64,000 nucleotides of DNA from Paenibacillus cellulositrophicus. GTDB lineage: Bacteria > Bacillota > Bacilli > Paenibacillales > Paenibacillaceae. How positions within the stretch are numbered: position 1 is the stretch's first letter; the number at the start of each line of letters is the position of its first letter. The notes under the pieces were generated by a model, which saw only the letters and a program-made list of their open reading frames with translations, ran no database searches and was not told the origin of the DNA. The DNA lies in contig NZ_CP045295.1 of NCBI RefSeq assembly GCF_009363095.1, positions 372,001-436,000 on the forward strand. The letters run 5' to 3'. This document shows, piece after piece, positions 42,774-52,303 of the stretch. Made by a program: the position numbers and the translations under genes.

Positions 42774-43814
42774 ATGATTACTGCTAAAGCAAGAGCTGTC
42801 GACGGTCCGGACAAACCGTTTCGAGCAGCTGAAATTAAACGACGCGATCTGGATTCGCAGGATATTTTAATTGAAATCAAATTTGCGGGAATATGCCATT
42901 CCGACATCCATACGGCTCACGGCGAATGGGGACCTGTCAACTATCCGCTTGTGCCTGGACACGAGATTGCGGGAATTGTTACGGCTGTTGGCCCTCATGT
43001 CACAAAATACAAAGTCGGTGACCGTGTAGGGGTTGGCTGTATGGTTGATTCCTGTGGCGAATGCGAGAACTGCCGTAAAGGGGAAGAACAATACTGCCTC
43101 AAAGGAAATGTTCCGACCTACGCTGGTGTTGACAAATACGGCGAGCCAACTCAAGGTGGTTATTCCACCCACATTGTCGTCACGGAGAATTTCGTAGTCA
43201 GAATCCCCGACAACATCGAGCTTGATGCCGCGGCGCCGTTGCTTTGCGCGGGTATTACAACCTATTCCCCGCTTAATCATTGGGGGGCCGGCCCAGGCAA
43301 AAAAGTAGCTGTAGTCGGTATGGGCGGCCTCGGGCATATGGCTGTTCAAATTGCGCATGCGATGGGTGCCGAGGTCACGGTTTTGTCCCAAACCTTAAGT
43401 AAAAAAGAAGATGGCTTGCAATTGGGTGCAGACAACTACTACGCCACTAGCGATCCGGAAACCTTCGAAAAACTCGCCGGCCGCTTTGATCTGATTATTA
43501 ACACGGTGAGTGCCAGCATCAATATGGATGCTTATTTCTCACTACTAACGCTTGACGGAACTTTGGTTAACGTCGGTGCCCCTGGGGAGCCGTTGTCGCT
43601 GAATGTCATGTCCCTCATCGGACATCGGCGTTCATTTGCGGGCTCCATGATTGGAGGCATCCGCGAGACACAGGAAATGTTGGACTTCTGCGCACAGCAC
43701 AGCATCGTTCCTAAGATCGAAGTGATCTCGGCCGACCAGATTGACGAAGCCTACAAACGTGTATTAGCCTCGGATGTGAAATACAGATTCGTCATTGATA
43801 TTAGCACGATGTAA
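42774..43814 (+). CDS. adhA: Zinc-dependent alcohol/aldehyde dehydrogenase, AdhA-like
   Basis: A 346-residue medium-chain dehydrogenase. Catalytic zinc ligands Cys41 (GICHSDIH), His63-Glu64 (GHEIAG) and Cys158, structural zinc Cys94, Cys97, Cys100 and Cys108, and the NADP-type Rossmann loop GMGGLGHM (182-189) are all present. Sequence and C-terminus YRFVIDIST agree closely with Bacillus subtilis AdhA as remembered. It detoxifies reactive aldehydes in the AdhR regulon. Start after AGGAGG. Expression expected from the 19-bp spacer promoter just upstream. Confidence 0.9.
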   Translation: MITAKARAVDGPDKPFRAAEIKRRDLDSQDILIEIKFAGICHSDIHTAHGEWGPVNYPLVPGHEIAGIVTAVGPHVTKYKVGDRVGVGCMVDSCGECENCRKGEEQYCLKGNVPTYAGVDKYGEPTQGGYSTHIVVTENFVVRIPDNIELDAAAPLLCAGITTYSPLNHWGAGPGKKVAVVGMGGLGHMAVQIAHAMGAEVTVLSQTLSKKEDGLQLGADNYYATSDPETFEKLAGRFDLIINTVSASINMDAYFSLLTLDGTLVNVGAPGEPLSLNVMSLIGHRRSFAGSMIGGIRETQEMLDFCAQHSIVPKIEVISADQIDEAYKRVLASDVKYRFVIDISTM

Positions 43815-43852
43815 GCTGCGTACAACATTTGTTCCATAAGTGATTACATGTT

Positions 43853-43887
43853 GAAGGTGCCTCAAAAGAAAGCTTTTGGGCACCTTC
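43853..43887 (+). terminator. Terminator of adhA-like gene
   Basis: GAAGGTGCC pairs with GGCACCTTC, with an inner CAAAAG/CTTTTG helix, followed by GCTTTATTCT. It starts 39 nt after the stop. Confidence 0.75.
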
Positions 43888-43917
43888 GCTTTATTCTATG
43901 ATTTTCATTCCACGTCC

Positions 43918-45000
43918 TTATTCCTTATCAAAATAAACGGTTTTTCCCGTTTCTGCGGATATATACACCGCCTCTAATATTTGCGATACGACCATCGCTT
44001 CCCTAGGTTTAACCAAAGGTTCGGTATCGTTCACGATACTGTCAATCCATTGCTTGGCTTCATACTCGAAATCGGTCATTTCTTCTCCGCTGAATCGTTC
44101 TCTTGCATTCGGATTCACATCGATTTTATTCAGGAACAGGCTCCCATCTCTCTCGCCATTGATCCGAAGCTCATTTTTAGCAAAATCCGCTCCTCCCTTC
44201 GTTCCGCACAGCAGGTTGCCGCCACCTTCTGCAATGTTAAGGGCCCAGCTGGTTTCTATGATGACCGTCGCTCCATTTTTAAATTTCACATACCCGAACG
44301 CCGAATCTTCTACCTCAAATTCGTTTGGATCCCAGGATCCCCATTCGTTTGCGGCATTTTCGGTATATTTCAGTTTATGGAAGACGCTGCCGACGACACT
44401 AACCGGTTCATAGTTATCCATCAACCACAGGATCAGATCAAGGGAATGGGTTCCAATATCAATCATAGGCCCGCCTCCCTGTTTCTCTTTATCCAGGAAC
44501 ACGCCCCATGTAGGTACGCCTCTCCTCCGGGTCGCAACCGCTTTGGCAAAATAGATATCTCCAAGTTCCCCTTTGGTGATCATCTTTTTTAACAGCTGAC
44601 TTCTGGCGTTGGAGCGATTCTGGTACCCGACGGTTAGCTTCTTGCCTGTTCGCAAATGGGCTTCGTACATCACTTTGGCCTCCGCGCCTGTGACTGCCAT
44701 CGGTTTTTCGCACATGACATGTTTGCCGCTTTCGAGAGCATCAATGGATATCGACGCGTGAGAGCTGTTCGGTGTCAATACATGTACGACCTCAATATCC
44801 TCTATCGCAAGCAGATCTTTGTAATTTGTAAACACCTTTGCATCTGGCGTGCCGTATTTTTGCGCCGCTTCCTCGGCCCTTTCCGGCTTCAAGTCGCAGA
44901 AGGCCACCATCTGTACATGATCTAACTTGGACAAACACGGCATATGCTTCCCGCCCGCGATCATGCCGCAGCCGATGATTCCTACTTTTACAGTTCTCAT
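43918..45000 (-). CDS. Gfo/Idh/MocA family oxidoreductase
   Basis: A 360-residue NAD(P)-dependent sugar oxidoreductase. Rossmann motif GIIGCGMIAGGKHMPCL (about 7-23), conserved CEKPMA (about 92-97) with the catalytic-type Lys, and the C-terminal beta-sheet domain with GGPMIDIGTHSLDLILWLM (about 178-196, conserved Asp and His). ATG 45000 with GGGAGG upstream is preferred to GTG 45018. Last gene of the GntR-controlled importer operon, 19 nt after a second family member. Likely acts on the imported sugar. Confidence 0.87.
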   Translation of the reverse strand: MRTVKVGIIGCGMIAGGKHMPCLSKLDHVQMVAFCDLKPERAEEAAQKYGTPDAKVFTNYKDLLAIEDIEVVHVLTPNSSHASISIDALESGKHVMCEKPMAVTGAEAKVMYEAHLRTGKKLTVGYQNRSNARSQLLKKMITKGELGDIYFAKAVATRRRGVPTWGVFLDKEKQGGGPMIDIGTHSLDLILWLMDNYEPVSVVGSVFHKLKYTENAANEWGSWDPNEFEVEDSAFGYVKFKNGATVIIETSWALNIAEGGGNLLCGTKGGADFAKNELRINGERDGSLFLNKIDVNPNARERFSGEEMTDFEYEAKQWIDSIVNDTEPLVKPREAMVVSQILEAVYISAETGKTVYFDKE

Positions 45001-45019
45001 CTGAATTCCCTCCCCCACG

Positions 45020-46003
45020 CTATTTGAACTCTACCGTCCGGTTTTCCTTATGAGCGGTGTATGCCGCCTCCAATAGCTCCGTCAATTTTGTCCCCTCTTC
45101 CAGACCGAAGGGCATCGGCTTGTTATGAAGCAATGCATCTGCCCATTGGATGATCGGAAGCGGCTGCTCTTTAGGGAGTTGGCTCGGTGAAATCCATCCG
45201 GAGAAAGGCAAATCGAGCTTCTTCGAGATGACTCTAACGTTATCATCTGAGACCATCAAGGTGCCCTCTGTGCCGTAAATTTCAAGGGCAGAAGGAGTTT
45301 TGTACGTCACAAGGCTCGTTTCAACCAGAGCGACCGCGTTGTTTACGAACTCAATGGAGCACTGCGCATTATCTTCCACTGCACGACGGGTGAAGTAATG
45401 AAACATGGATGTGATTCTTTTGGGCTTGCCGAGCAGCATACTTGCGATGTACATCGGATGACAGCCCAAATCCATCATGGCTCCGCCCCCTGTTTGCTTC
45501 TCATCATACCAGTATTCCGGGAGCCAATTGTTTAAAGCACCGTCGTGGCCATTACGAATGCGTAAAAGCGTAATGTCACCTAATATATGGTCATCGATCA
45601 ATCGTTTAGCGAACAATTGGTGTGGTCTTGTCAGAGCAGGAAATGAAATGCAGAATTTGACGCCTGCTTTGCGTACCGCTGCAGAGATCCGATCGCATTC
45701 CTGGGTGGTCAGAGCCATGGCTTTTTCGGTAAAAATGTGTTTGCCGGCCTCAGCTGCTGCTACCATGACGTCTGCGTGCATGCTTGTAGGGGCATCCACG
45801 ACGACGCCATCGACGTCTTCCCGTTTCAGCAGAGTATCCAAATCCGCTTCAAAATCCGCTCCCAATTGGGCAGCCCATTCGCTTCCACGTTCAGGCTGTT
45901 CGTCCCAAACGGCCGTGATCTTAACGTTTCCATGATTTTGCAGCCTTCTGGCGTAATCCGCTGCATGCACATGCCATTTGCTTAACATCGCAACGTTCAA
46001 CAT
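45020..46003 (-). CDS. Gfo/Idh/MocA family oxidoreductase
   Basis: A 327-residue member of the same family. It begins LNVAMLSKWHVHAADYARRL, lacking the usual GxGxxG loop: the first strand is followed by SKWHVHA, so cofactor binding may differ. ITEKAMAL (about 92-98) replaces EKPMA, with the Lys kept, and MMDLGCHPMYIASMLLG (about 177-193) keeps Asp and His. It lies between the binding-protein gene and the other Gfo gene. The two divergent paralogues may catalyse sequential oxidation and reduction or epimerisation. Confidence 0.83.
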   Translation of the reverse strand: MLNVAMLSKWHVHAADYARRLQNHGNVKITAVWDEQPERGSEWAAQLGADFEADLDTLLKREDVDGVVVDAPTSMHADVMVAAAEAGKHIFTEKAMALTTQECDRISAAVRKAGVKFCISFPALTRPHQLFAKRLIDDHILGDITLLRIRNGHDGALNNWLPEYWYDEKQTGGGAMMDLGCHPMYIASMLLGKPKRITSMFHYFTRRAVEDNAQCSIEFVNNAVALVETSLVTYKTPSALEIYGTEGTLMVSDDNVRVISKKLDLPFSGWISPSQLPKEQPLPIIQWADALLHNKPMPFGLEEGTKLTELLEAAYTAHKENRTVEFK

Positions 46004-46120
46004 GCTTTTCCCCTCCGTAATCGGTTAATAGTCGTCGTATGCGTTTGAGCATTCGTTAGAAAGTGAATTGGGATGGCAGTAACGCCACCCCAAAATTGTT
46101 CATGATATAGATTGAACGAT

Positions 46121-47812
46121 CTAGAACCCTACATCATCTCTTTCCGCAGCTTTTTGAGCTACGAACTCCGCCATTTCATCCACGCCCGCAGACTTATATT
46201 TTTCTTGAACACTATGAAGAAGTTTTAGAGCTTCTTCATCTGACGAAGCAAACAGTGCTTTCTTAAATTCGTCGTCGAAATTCAAGCTGCTGGTTTTACT
46301 GATAAAATCCTGATATTTCGGCCATTCTCTTGCAAGGTAGCTGGCGCTTACTTTGTCTATGATTTTGATAGGCATTTTTGCCGAGAAGCTTTCCTCCAAC
46401 TTTTGCCACTGCGTTTTTTGATCTTCGGGCGTCGGCCAAGTGACTTCATTAGAGAATGCCCCGATGAACCTTCCTGGAAGGAAATTGAGCCCTGCGTCTC
46501 TCTTCAGATCCGGATTTTCATCGAATTGTTTTTTTACATCCGGAATCCATTGGGGTACTCCGTTTTCCATGGTATAGTGCGTTCCTTCAATTCCGAAATA
46601 CGCAAGCAATCGGCCTTCTTCGCTGTTAACATAATCAATGTACCGCAATGCCGCATCGGGATCTTTGATGTTCGCGCTCAAGAAAAGGACAGGGAAACCG
46701 GAACGGCCGGGTTTTTCAACTTGCGTACGAATGTCTCCGTTCTTATTCTTCATCGGGCCGAGTAGTTCATATTGCATTTCCGGATTCGTCTTATACAGCG
46801 TTTTTTGTAAATCACCTAACATCGGTTGGGCTCCGAATACAGCCATCTTGCCCGTCGTGAGCTTTTCATTCGCTGTGGTACTCGTATTGTTGAAGGCTTC
46901 AAGATCAAACAATCCTTCTTTTAGCAGCTTTCTCATGTATAACAACTTGGCTTCATAATCCTTGGATTGCGTCCAGTGGATCAGTTTTCCATCCACTTCA
47001 CGGAAGTCCGAAATCGAATAATCCGACCATCCGGCAAGGAACTGCCCGTAATCCCATCCATTCCACATCGTTCCGGCCGGGATGACCGGCTTCCCGCCAA
47101 TATCTTTGAACCCGCCATCTCTGATCTTGACCAATAGATCATACAGTTTGTCTTCCGTATCAATATCCTCCGCTTTTACATTTAAAGCTTTCAGGATATC
47201 TCCCCTGGCAAAAAGGCCGTAATTCCAATTATGAATGCTCTCAGGGGTTCCGTCCGGGGTCTCCGTTGGAATGAGATACGTCTTGCCTCCAAAATCGGGA
47301 CTATTGAGATCGAACTCGGCAAAATCTTTCGCAATCCCGGTTGTCACCAGTCTTTTAATATTCGGGTATTTATCGAGATAAGGAGTTAAATCCAGAAGCT
47401 GTCCTTCCATGGCTGCCTTCTTGATGACTTGCCCTTCTCCTCCAGTAGTAGACCAGAACGGTGCGTTAACAATATCCGGAACCGTACCGGAAGCAAAGAT
47501 GGTATTCAGTTTTTCTACTTCGCTTGTTGTGATGGATTCCAGGTTTAGCGTGACCCCGGTTTTTTCCCTGATTTTTTGGGCCACCGGATTATTTTTCTGG
47601 TCCTGAGGGAAACCGGCTCCGCCGCCGTTCCAAGCACTGAGGAAAGTCAAGGTTACCGGCTTTATTTCTTCTGTACCTGTCTTATTCGGACCCGGATCAA
47701 CCGTGCCTGCTTTCTCTTCTTTGCCTGTTCCCGTACATGCCGTCATGGTCACTAACAGCAGTAACGCGATTAGTGTCGTGGCAAGAACACTCCTACGCCT
47801 GTTCTTCCTCAT
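46121..47812 (-). CDS. ABC transporter solute-binding lipoprotein (LplA-like)
   Basis: A 563-residue binding protein. The signal peptide has lipobox MTACTG (Cys about 26). Features shared with the two other binding proteins are VTLNLESITTSEVEKLNTIFASGTVPDIV, a GMWNGWDYGQFLAG-type central region and the C-terminal AREWPKYQDFISKTSSLNFDDEFKKAL. ATG 47812 chosen for spacing to AAGGGG. Third gene of the GntR-linked importer operon. The ligand is not readable. Confidence 0.9.
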   Translation of the reverse strand: MRKNRRRSVLATTLIALLLLVTMTACTGTGKEEKAGTVDPGPNKTGTEEIKPVTLTFLSAWNGGGAGFPQDQKNNPVAQKIREKTGVTLNLESITTSEVEKLNTIFASGTVPDIVNAPFWSTTGGEGQVIKKAAMEGQLLDLTPYLDKYPNIKRLVTTGIAKDFAEFDLNSPDFGGKTYLIPTETPDGTPESIHNWNYGLFARGDILKALNVKAEDIDTEDKLYDLLVKIRDGGFKDIGGKPVIPAGTMWNGWDYGQFLAGWSDYSISDFREVDGKLIHWTQSKDYEAKLLYMRKLLKEGLFDLEAFNNTSTTANEKLTTGKMAVFGAQPMLGDLQKTLYKTNPEMQYELLGPMKNKNGDIRTQVEKPGRSGFPVLFLSANIKDPDAALRYIDYVNSEEGRLLAYFGIEGTHYTMENGVPQWIPDVKKQFDENPDLKRDAGLNFLPGRFIGAFSNEVTWPTPEDQKTQWQKLEESFSAKMPIKIIDKVSASYLAREWPKYQDFISKTSSLNFDDEFKKALFASSDEEALKLLHSVQEKYKSAGVDEMAEFVAQKAAERDDVGF

Positions 47813-47869
47813 CCTACAATCCCCTTCCATTGGAAGTTTATATATAAAAGGCCTAGCCTTTTATACCAA

Positions 47870-48787
47870 CTACTCCTTAAGCGAACCTACCAATACGCCT
47901 TTGACAAAATATTTCTGAAGAAATGGATACACACAGATGATCGGGGTGGTGATAATAATGACGAAAGTCATCCTCAAGGCTTCCGGAGTTACACCTCGCA
48001 GCTCCATCTGAGACTGGGTCATGTTTTGGATCGCTGATCCGCTATTTCCCGACGACGTCATCGACTGGAAAGACGCTTCGCTGATCATCTTGTTCAGGAA
48101 CGTAGCCGCAGGCTGCAGTTTTTCGTTCTGTATGAAAAACTGACCGGTAAACCAGTCATTCCACACGCCAACCCCGACAAACAAGGCAATAGTAGCAAGC
48201 ACCGGCATCGAAAGAGGCAGGATGATTCTTGCGAATACCGCCAACTCACTTGCTCCGTCGATTCGGGCCGATTCCGACAGACCTTCCGGGATCCCGTCGA
48301 AGAAGGTTTTCATAATAATCGCATTGAAAAAGTTATACAGTGACGGCAGTACCAACACCCAAAACGTATTCAGGATGTGCAATTCCCGGTACAGGATAAA
48401 GGTCGGAATGAGGCCCCCGCTGAACAACGTGGTGAAGAAAAAGAAGAATACGATATATTTTCTTCCGGGCAGCCCTTTCCGCGACAGGGCGTAGGCTAAT
48501 AACGCCGTCAAAAATACGGAGCCAACCGTTACGATCAGGGTTCGGGAAATGGAAATATAAAACGAATTTAAGATTAAGGGATTGCTAAAAGCTTTCGCAT
48601 AGTTTTCTAATGTAAACACTCTAGGAAAAAGATAGATTCCACCCTTCATCGCGTCGTAGCCGTCATTGAAAGAAAGGGCCAGAAAATAGATAAATGGATA
48701 GAGTGCCGTAGCGCAGAATAAAAGCAGCACCGAATAGTTCAGCGTCGCATACATTTTATCTGCCGGCGTCAGCCTTCTCTCCCCCAT
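47870..48787 (-). CDS. Carbohydrate ABC transporter permease (LplC-like)
   Basis: A 305-residue permease with six predicted helices. EAA loop EGLSESARIDGASELAVFARIILPLSMP (about 190-215) and C-terminal YPFLQKYFVKGVLVGSLKE. Has a longer periplasmic-side insertion than usual near the end (SFQSMTSSGNSGSAIQNMTQ). ATG 48787 follows GAGGAGG with seven bases. Overall operon order is LplB, LplC, LplA. Confidence 0.9.
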   Translation of the reverse strand: MGERRLTPADKMYATLNYSVLLLFCATALYPFIYFLALSFNDGYDAMKGGIYLFPRVFTLENYAKAFSNPLILNSFYISISRTLIVTVGSVFLTALLAYALSRKGLPGRKYIVFFFFFTTLFSGGLIPTFILYRELHILNTFWVLVLPSLYNFFNAIIMKTFFDGIPEGLSESARIDGASELAVFARIILPLSMPVLATIALFVGVGVWNDWFTGQFFIQNEKLQPAATFLNKMISEASFQSMTSSGNSGSAIQNMTQSQMELRGVTPEALRMTFVIIITTPIICVYPFLQKYFVKGVLVGSLKE

Positions 48788-48820
48788 ACACACACCTCCT
48801 CAATCTTCAGCGCCAGCTGT

Positions 48821-49771
48821 TTACCACAACGATACGTCACTCACACGTTTGGATACTTTGTTGACAACCACGATGAGAAGCAGCGAGATCGCTGACTTGA
48901 ATAAACCAATGGCCGTGGAATAGGCTAATTGCCCTTGCTGCAGGCCAGTTTTTAAGACATACGTGTCCAATATCTCCGAGACGCTTAATGTTGCGGGGGA
49001 CTGCATCAGCCAGATTTGGTCAAAACCCGCATTCAGTATTCCGCTGAGGGAGAATATGAGCAATATGCCGATCGTTGGCGTAAGGGATGGAAGCGTGATC
49101 TTAAACAGTTTGCTCCACCGGCCTGCCCCGTCGATTTCGGCTGCCTCATACAAGTGCGGATCGATATTCGTTAACGCGGCTAAATAAATGATCGAACCCC
49201 AGCCTACACCTTTCCAGATATCGGAAATGATGACCAATGGATAGAACAATTCCGGCTTCCCCATAAAAAAGATCGGATCCAACCCCATCTGGTACCGAAT
49301 ATCATTGATGAGACCTACGTTCGGAGACAGTATTTTTTGAAGTAAAGTAACGACGACGACCCACGACACGAAGTGCGGCAGATAGGAAATGGTTTGGAAA
49401 ACCCTTTTAATTTTTTTGTGCATGATTCCATTAAGCATCAAGGCTAAGACCAATGGAGCCGGAAATCCAAAAATCAGCTTAAGGGCACTAATGGACAACG
49501 TATTTCGGAGAACATCGTAAAAGCTGGAATCGTTTAAAAACTGCTCGAAATATTTAAAGCCTGCCCACGGACTCCCCAAGATCCCCAGATTGAATTTGTA
49601 ATCTTTGAACGCGATCAGAATGCCGTACATCGGATAGTAGGCAAAAACCAGAAACCATAGGATCGCAGGAAGAATAAATAAGTATATATATCTAAATTGC
49701 CATATTTTAACTAATTTTCGGTTCTTTTTTAGTCGTTCATATCTAGGGATAACAGCACCTTTGGGTACCAT
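48821..49771 (-). CDS. Sugar ABC transporter permease (LplB-like)
   Basis: A 316-residue permease. LFILPAILWFLVFAYYPMYGILIAFKDYK near the N-terminus, EAA loop DPHLYEAAEIDGAGRWSKLFKITLPSL (about 207-233), and C-terminal SKRVSDVSLW. First gene of the operon; AGGAGG lies 10 nt before the ATG. A cre site and a putative GntR operator lie 110-155 bp upstream. Confidence 0.9.
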   Translation of the reverse strand: MVPKGAVIPRYERLKKNRKLVKIWQFRYIYLFILPAILWFLVFAYYPMYGILIAFKDYKFNLGILGSPWAGFKYFEQFLNDSSFYDVLRNTLSISALKLIFGFPAPLVLALMLNGIMHKKIKRVFQTISYLPHFVSWVVVVTLLQKILSPNVGLINDIRYQMGLDPIFFMGKPELFYPLVIISDIWKGVGWGSIIYLAALTNIDPHLYEAAEIDGAGRWSKLFKITLPSLTPTIGILLIFSLSGILNAGFDQIWLMQSPATLSVSEILDTYVLKTGLQQGQLAYSTAIGLFKSAISLLLIVVVNKVSKRVSDVSLW

Positions 49772-49883
49772 TCACCGAACACCTCCTACCTCTTCGTCGT
49801 ATCAGGCTTTATATCGCATGGATTTCACACATCCCGGTCTCACTTTTGCGTAAGGCATATCGCACGGTTTCCCCCTCCTTTAT

Positions 49884-49897
49884 TGCAAGCGGTTTCA
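49884..49897 (+). promoter_or_regulatory. cre site upstream of the second importer
   Basis: TGCAAGCGGTTTCA; its reverse complement TGAAACCGCTTGCA matches 13 of 14 consensus positions. Positioned 113 nt before the LplB start, next to the shared 14-bp motif, so it is well placed for CcpA control of the importer. Confidence 0.65.
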
Positions 49898-49910
49898 TTT
49901 GTATGATTCA

Positions 49911-49924
49911 AATATATTCAATAT
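49911..49924. promoter_or_regulatory. Putative GntR-LacI operator, importer copy
   Basis: AATATATTCAATAT occurs here, upstream of the LplB gene, and again, identically, at 51201-51214 just before the regulator gene. An exact 14-base match in the two promoter regions of a regulator and its neighbouring operon marks a likely operator. Confidence 0.55.
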
Positions 49925-50017
49925 GGTGTAGGATTCATTCCATAATTTCTTCATTCGCATAAAAGTTATCTTCAGATCAGAAAAAAGGAGATGTTCCCGT
50001 CGCGGGACGGGCTGATA

Positions 50018-51178
50018 TCATGATGTGGAGAAAATGTACTTTCCCGTCGTCTCGCCAATCACCAATTCCGGCTCCACGAGGGTTTTAATGTATTTTCCGG
50101 GTTGGCCGTCATCACTGTTTATGACCTCAAGCAGCGTGTTTGCCGCCCGGTAGCCCATATCTCGTTCAAACTGTTTAACATGCGTGAATGTGCTGTATCC
50201 TTCGATGATGGAAGTCGGATCGTCAAAACTGATGATGGATATGTCCTCAGGCACCTTCAAACCGGCTTGACGTGCCATCTGATGGATTTTCACGCCAAGA
50301 CTCCCGTTTAGCGTAATATAGGCCGTTGCCATTCGATTTTGGATATATCGGTACAGAGGGTGTGTTTCTGCTTGCTCAAGACTTCCGATTTCAAAACCGG
50401 TTACGATGTGGGCCGGGTTAATGAGGGATCCCTTTTCCTTTAAGGCATTCATATATCCATCGATCCGCTCTTGAACGGTAACGGTTTGTATAGGCGAATC
50501 AGAGCATATGGCGATTTCACGGTGCCCCAGATCCCATAAGTAATTGACGGCCAGGTTAGCGCCAAGCCTACCGTCTGATGCGATATAATGAGTTTCCACT
50601 CCTGGAAGGTAACGGTCGATGAGAACAAACGGAAATCCCGCAAATTTCATGCTTAATATTTCTTCATTGAATAATTCCTCGTCAACCGGGAAAATCAACA
50701 GCCCTTCCACACCAATTTTACTGCAGGTCTGGATCGCCTCTTTTTCCTTCTCAATGCTGCCCTCCGATAAATAGATCACGAAACGGTAATCGTTTTCATT
50801 TAGGGCTTGCTGAATCCCCTGGACAAGTCTAATGGTAAAATAATCATAAATGCTGGGCATAATCAGACCGATCAGCCTCGTCCGTACTTCTCCGCTAGTT
50901 ATAATGGTTTGCTTTTCTGCACTTTTAGAAGATGCCGTCGGAATTTCATTTTCCGGATCGCTTACAAAGGACCCCTTTCCGGGAACTCTTGTAATGATTC
51001 GTTCATTAACCAAGCCGGATAAGGCATGAACGACAGTAATTTTGCTTACTCCGAATCGCTCCATAAGTTCCTTTTCCGTAGGGATACGGTCTCCAACCTT
51101 CAATACCTGGGACGTGACCAAATCACGTATATACTCCTGAACCCTCTGATACAAAGGTATTCTGTCCGCTGAGTTCAT
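50018..51178 (-). CDS. GntR-type regulator with LacI-like sugar-binding domain (AraR-like)
   Basis: A 386-residue regulator. N-terminal GntR winged helix (PLYQRVQEYIRDLVTSQVLKVGD, PTEKELMERFGVSKITVVHAL, about 6-75) is joined to a periplasmic-binding-protein-like effector domain from about 105 (LIGLIMPSIYDYFTIRLVQGIQQAL) to the end. This AraR-type fusion responds to a sugar. ATG 51178 is used; GTG 51190 is possible. Same strand as the importer operon, 246 bp upstream of it, with matching operator motifs before both. Confidence 0.9.
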   Translation of the reverse strand: MNSADRIPLYQRVQEYIRDLVTSQVLKVGDRIPTEKELMERFGVSKITVVHALSGLVNERIITRVPGKGSFVSDPENEIPTASSKSAEKQTIITSGEVRTRLIGLIMPSIYDYFTIRLVQGIQQALNENDYRFVIYLSEGSIEKEKEAIQTCSKIGVEGLLIFPVDEELFNEEILSMKFAGFPFVLIDRYLPGVETHYIASDGRLGANLAVNYLWDLGHREIAICSDSPIQTVTVQERIDGYMNALKEKGSLINPAHIVTGFEIGSLEQAETHPLYRYIQNRMATAYITLNGSLGVKIHQMARQAGLKVPEDISIISFDDPTSIIEGYSTFTHVKQFERDMGYRAANTLLEVINSDDGQPGKYIKTLVEPELVIGETTGKYIFSTS

Positions 51179-51200
51179 CCGAATCACCACATTTCATATC

Positions 51201-51214
51201 AATATATTCAATAT
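51201..51214. promoter_or_regulatory. Putative GntR-LacI operator, autoregulatory copy
   Basis: Second identical AATATATTCAATAT, 23 nt before the regulator start. See the copy at 49911-49924. The position suggests autorepression. Confidence 0.55.
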
Positions 51215-51274
51215 ATAAAATACGAATGGCGAGATCGTTTTATTCCATGTCTGTTCTTTGTTTGATACACAAAT

Positions 51275-51304
51275 AGCAGGCTCCCGATATTTCGGAAGCC
51301 TGCT
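51275..51304 (-). terminator. Terminator of third CAO-domain gene
   Basis: AGCAGGCT pairs with AGCCTGCT, with inner CCG/CGG helix, 48 nt after the stop of the gene ending at 51352; on the minus strand ATTTGTG follows. Confidence 0.65.
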
Positions 51305-51351
51305 GCTTCATCGATCTGCTTATTAAGTTAAACAAAATCGTCATCAATGAA

Positions 51352-52077
51352 TTATTTCAATTTTGCAACGGATACGGCGACCTTCTCCAATTGCGCCTTT
51401 GAGAGGGAATGATCCTGCGAGTAGAGCGTAACAAATCGGTCATCGAGTTTAAAAGTCAGCATCGCGGTATCGCTTGGTGTATACCATTTAGCCTGCACCC
51501 CATTGGAGAGCGTGACATTTTTACCATCATATTCGAAAGCGTAGTCCCGTGGCGATACCTCTACGTTCATGTGATTAAACGTGAACTTGACCGAATCCCC
51601 GCCAGCAGCTACTTTCTGGAAACTATCATTTTTCACCGCCTGCATTGGCGCATAAGCCGTAGTAAAGCCGTCGAATTTCGCGAATTCTTTCTTCATCGCC
51701 TGAATTTGAGAAGTCGAATACGTAACAGCCACAAGATCGGCTCCTGTTTGGTTTCCTGTATTCCCATCGTTAGGCGCAGAAGGTGTACCAATGGTGATGA
51801 CACCGGTACGGCTATTATAATCAACCGATGCCTTCAATGCCTCAGACAGGGCACGAACCGGAAGATAAGTCGAGTCGTTGTATACGATTGGAGCCAATTT
51901 GTTCCCTTTTCCATCCGTCGGTACAAACGTTTTTCCATCGATTTTGAAACTGATGTTGTGATTGAGGTAGGCGGAAATTTTCTGCAAGTTGGCACCGGCG
52001 TAGACGCCTGCCGCTCCGGAAACGGTCATACCTACGACAAGTGCAGCCATAATGGTTCCTTTTACACGATTTTTCAT
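51352..52077 (-). CDS. Secreted copper amine oxidase N-terminal domain protein
   Basis: A 241-residue exported protein. Signal peptide (about 1-27, GTIMAALVVGMTVSGAAGVYA), then a CAO-type domain (about 30-95) with YNDSTYLPVRALSEALKASVDYNSRTGVITIG. After an Asn/Gly/Thr linker comes a 130-residue domain (SQIQAMKKEFAKFDGFTTAYAP onward) that is not recognised. ATG 52077 follows GGGAGAG; the longer frame has no ribosome site. Single gene. Confidence 0.77.
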   Translation of the reverse strand: MKNRVKGTIMAALVVGMTVSGAAGVYAGANLQKISAYLNHNISFKIDGKTFVPTDGKGNKLAPIVYNDSTYLPVRALSEALKASVDYNSRTGVITIGTPSAPNDGNTGNQTGADLVAVTYSTSQIQAMKKEFAKFDGFTTAYAPMQAVKNDSFQKVAAGGDSVKFTFNHMNVEVSPRDYAFEYDGKNVTLSNGVQAKWYTPSDTAMLTFKLDDRFVTLYSQDHSLSKAQLEKVAVSVAKLK

Positions 52078-52303
52078 GATTATTCTCTCCCTTGTTGTTT
52101 TATTGCCGAAGCAAACGCGATGTCTTACCTTGGTAGAACTCAAACCTTCTTCATATCCCCGTTTATCTTGTTTAAGGCTGGGGTTCCTTATGTACCTAAC
52201 TATAGAGCGACTTTATCTCCAAACTATCTCCGAATTGTATCCGACTTGTAAACATTTTGGCCTGGAGTAAATGCGTTTAATGAGAATGGTCGCAAGAGAA
52301 CTT

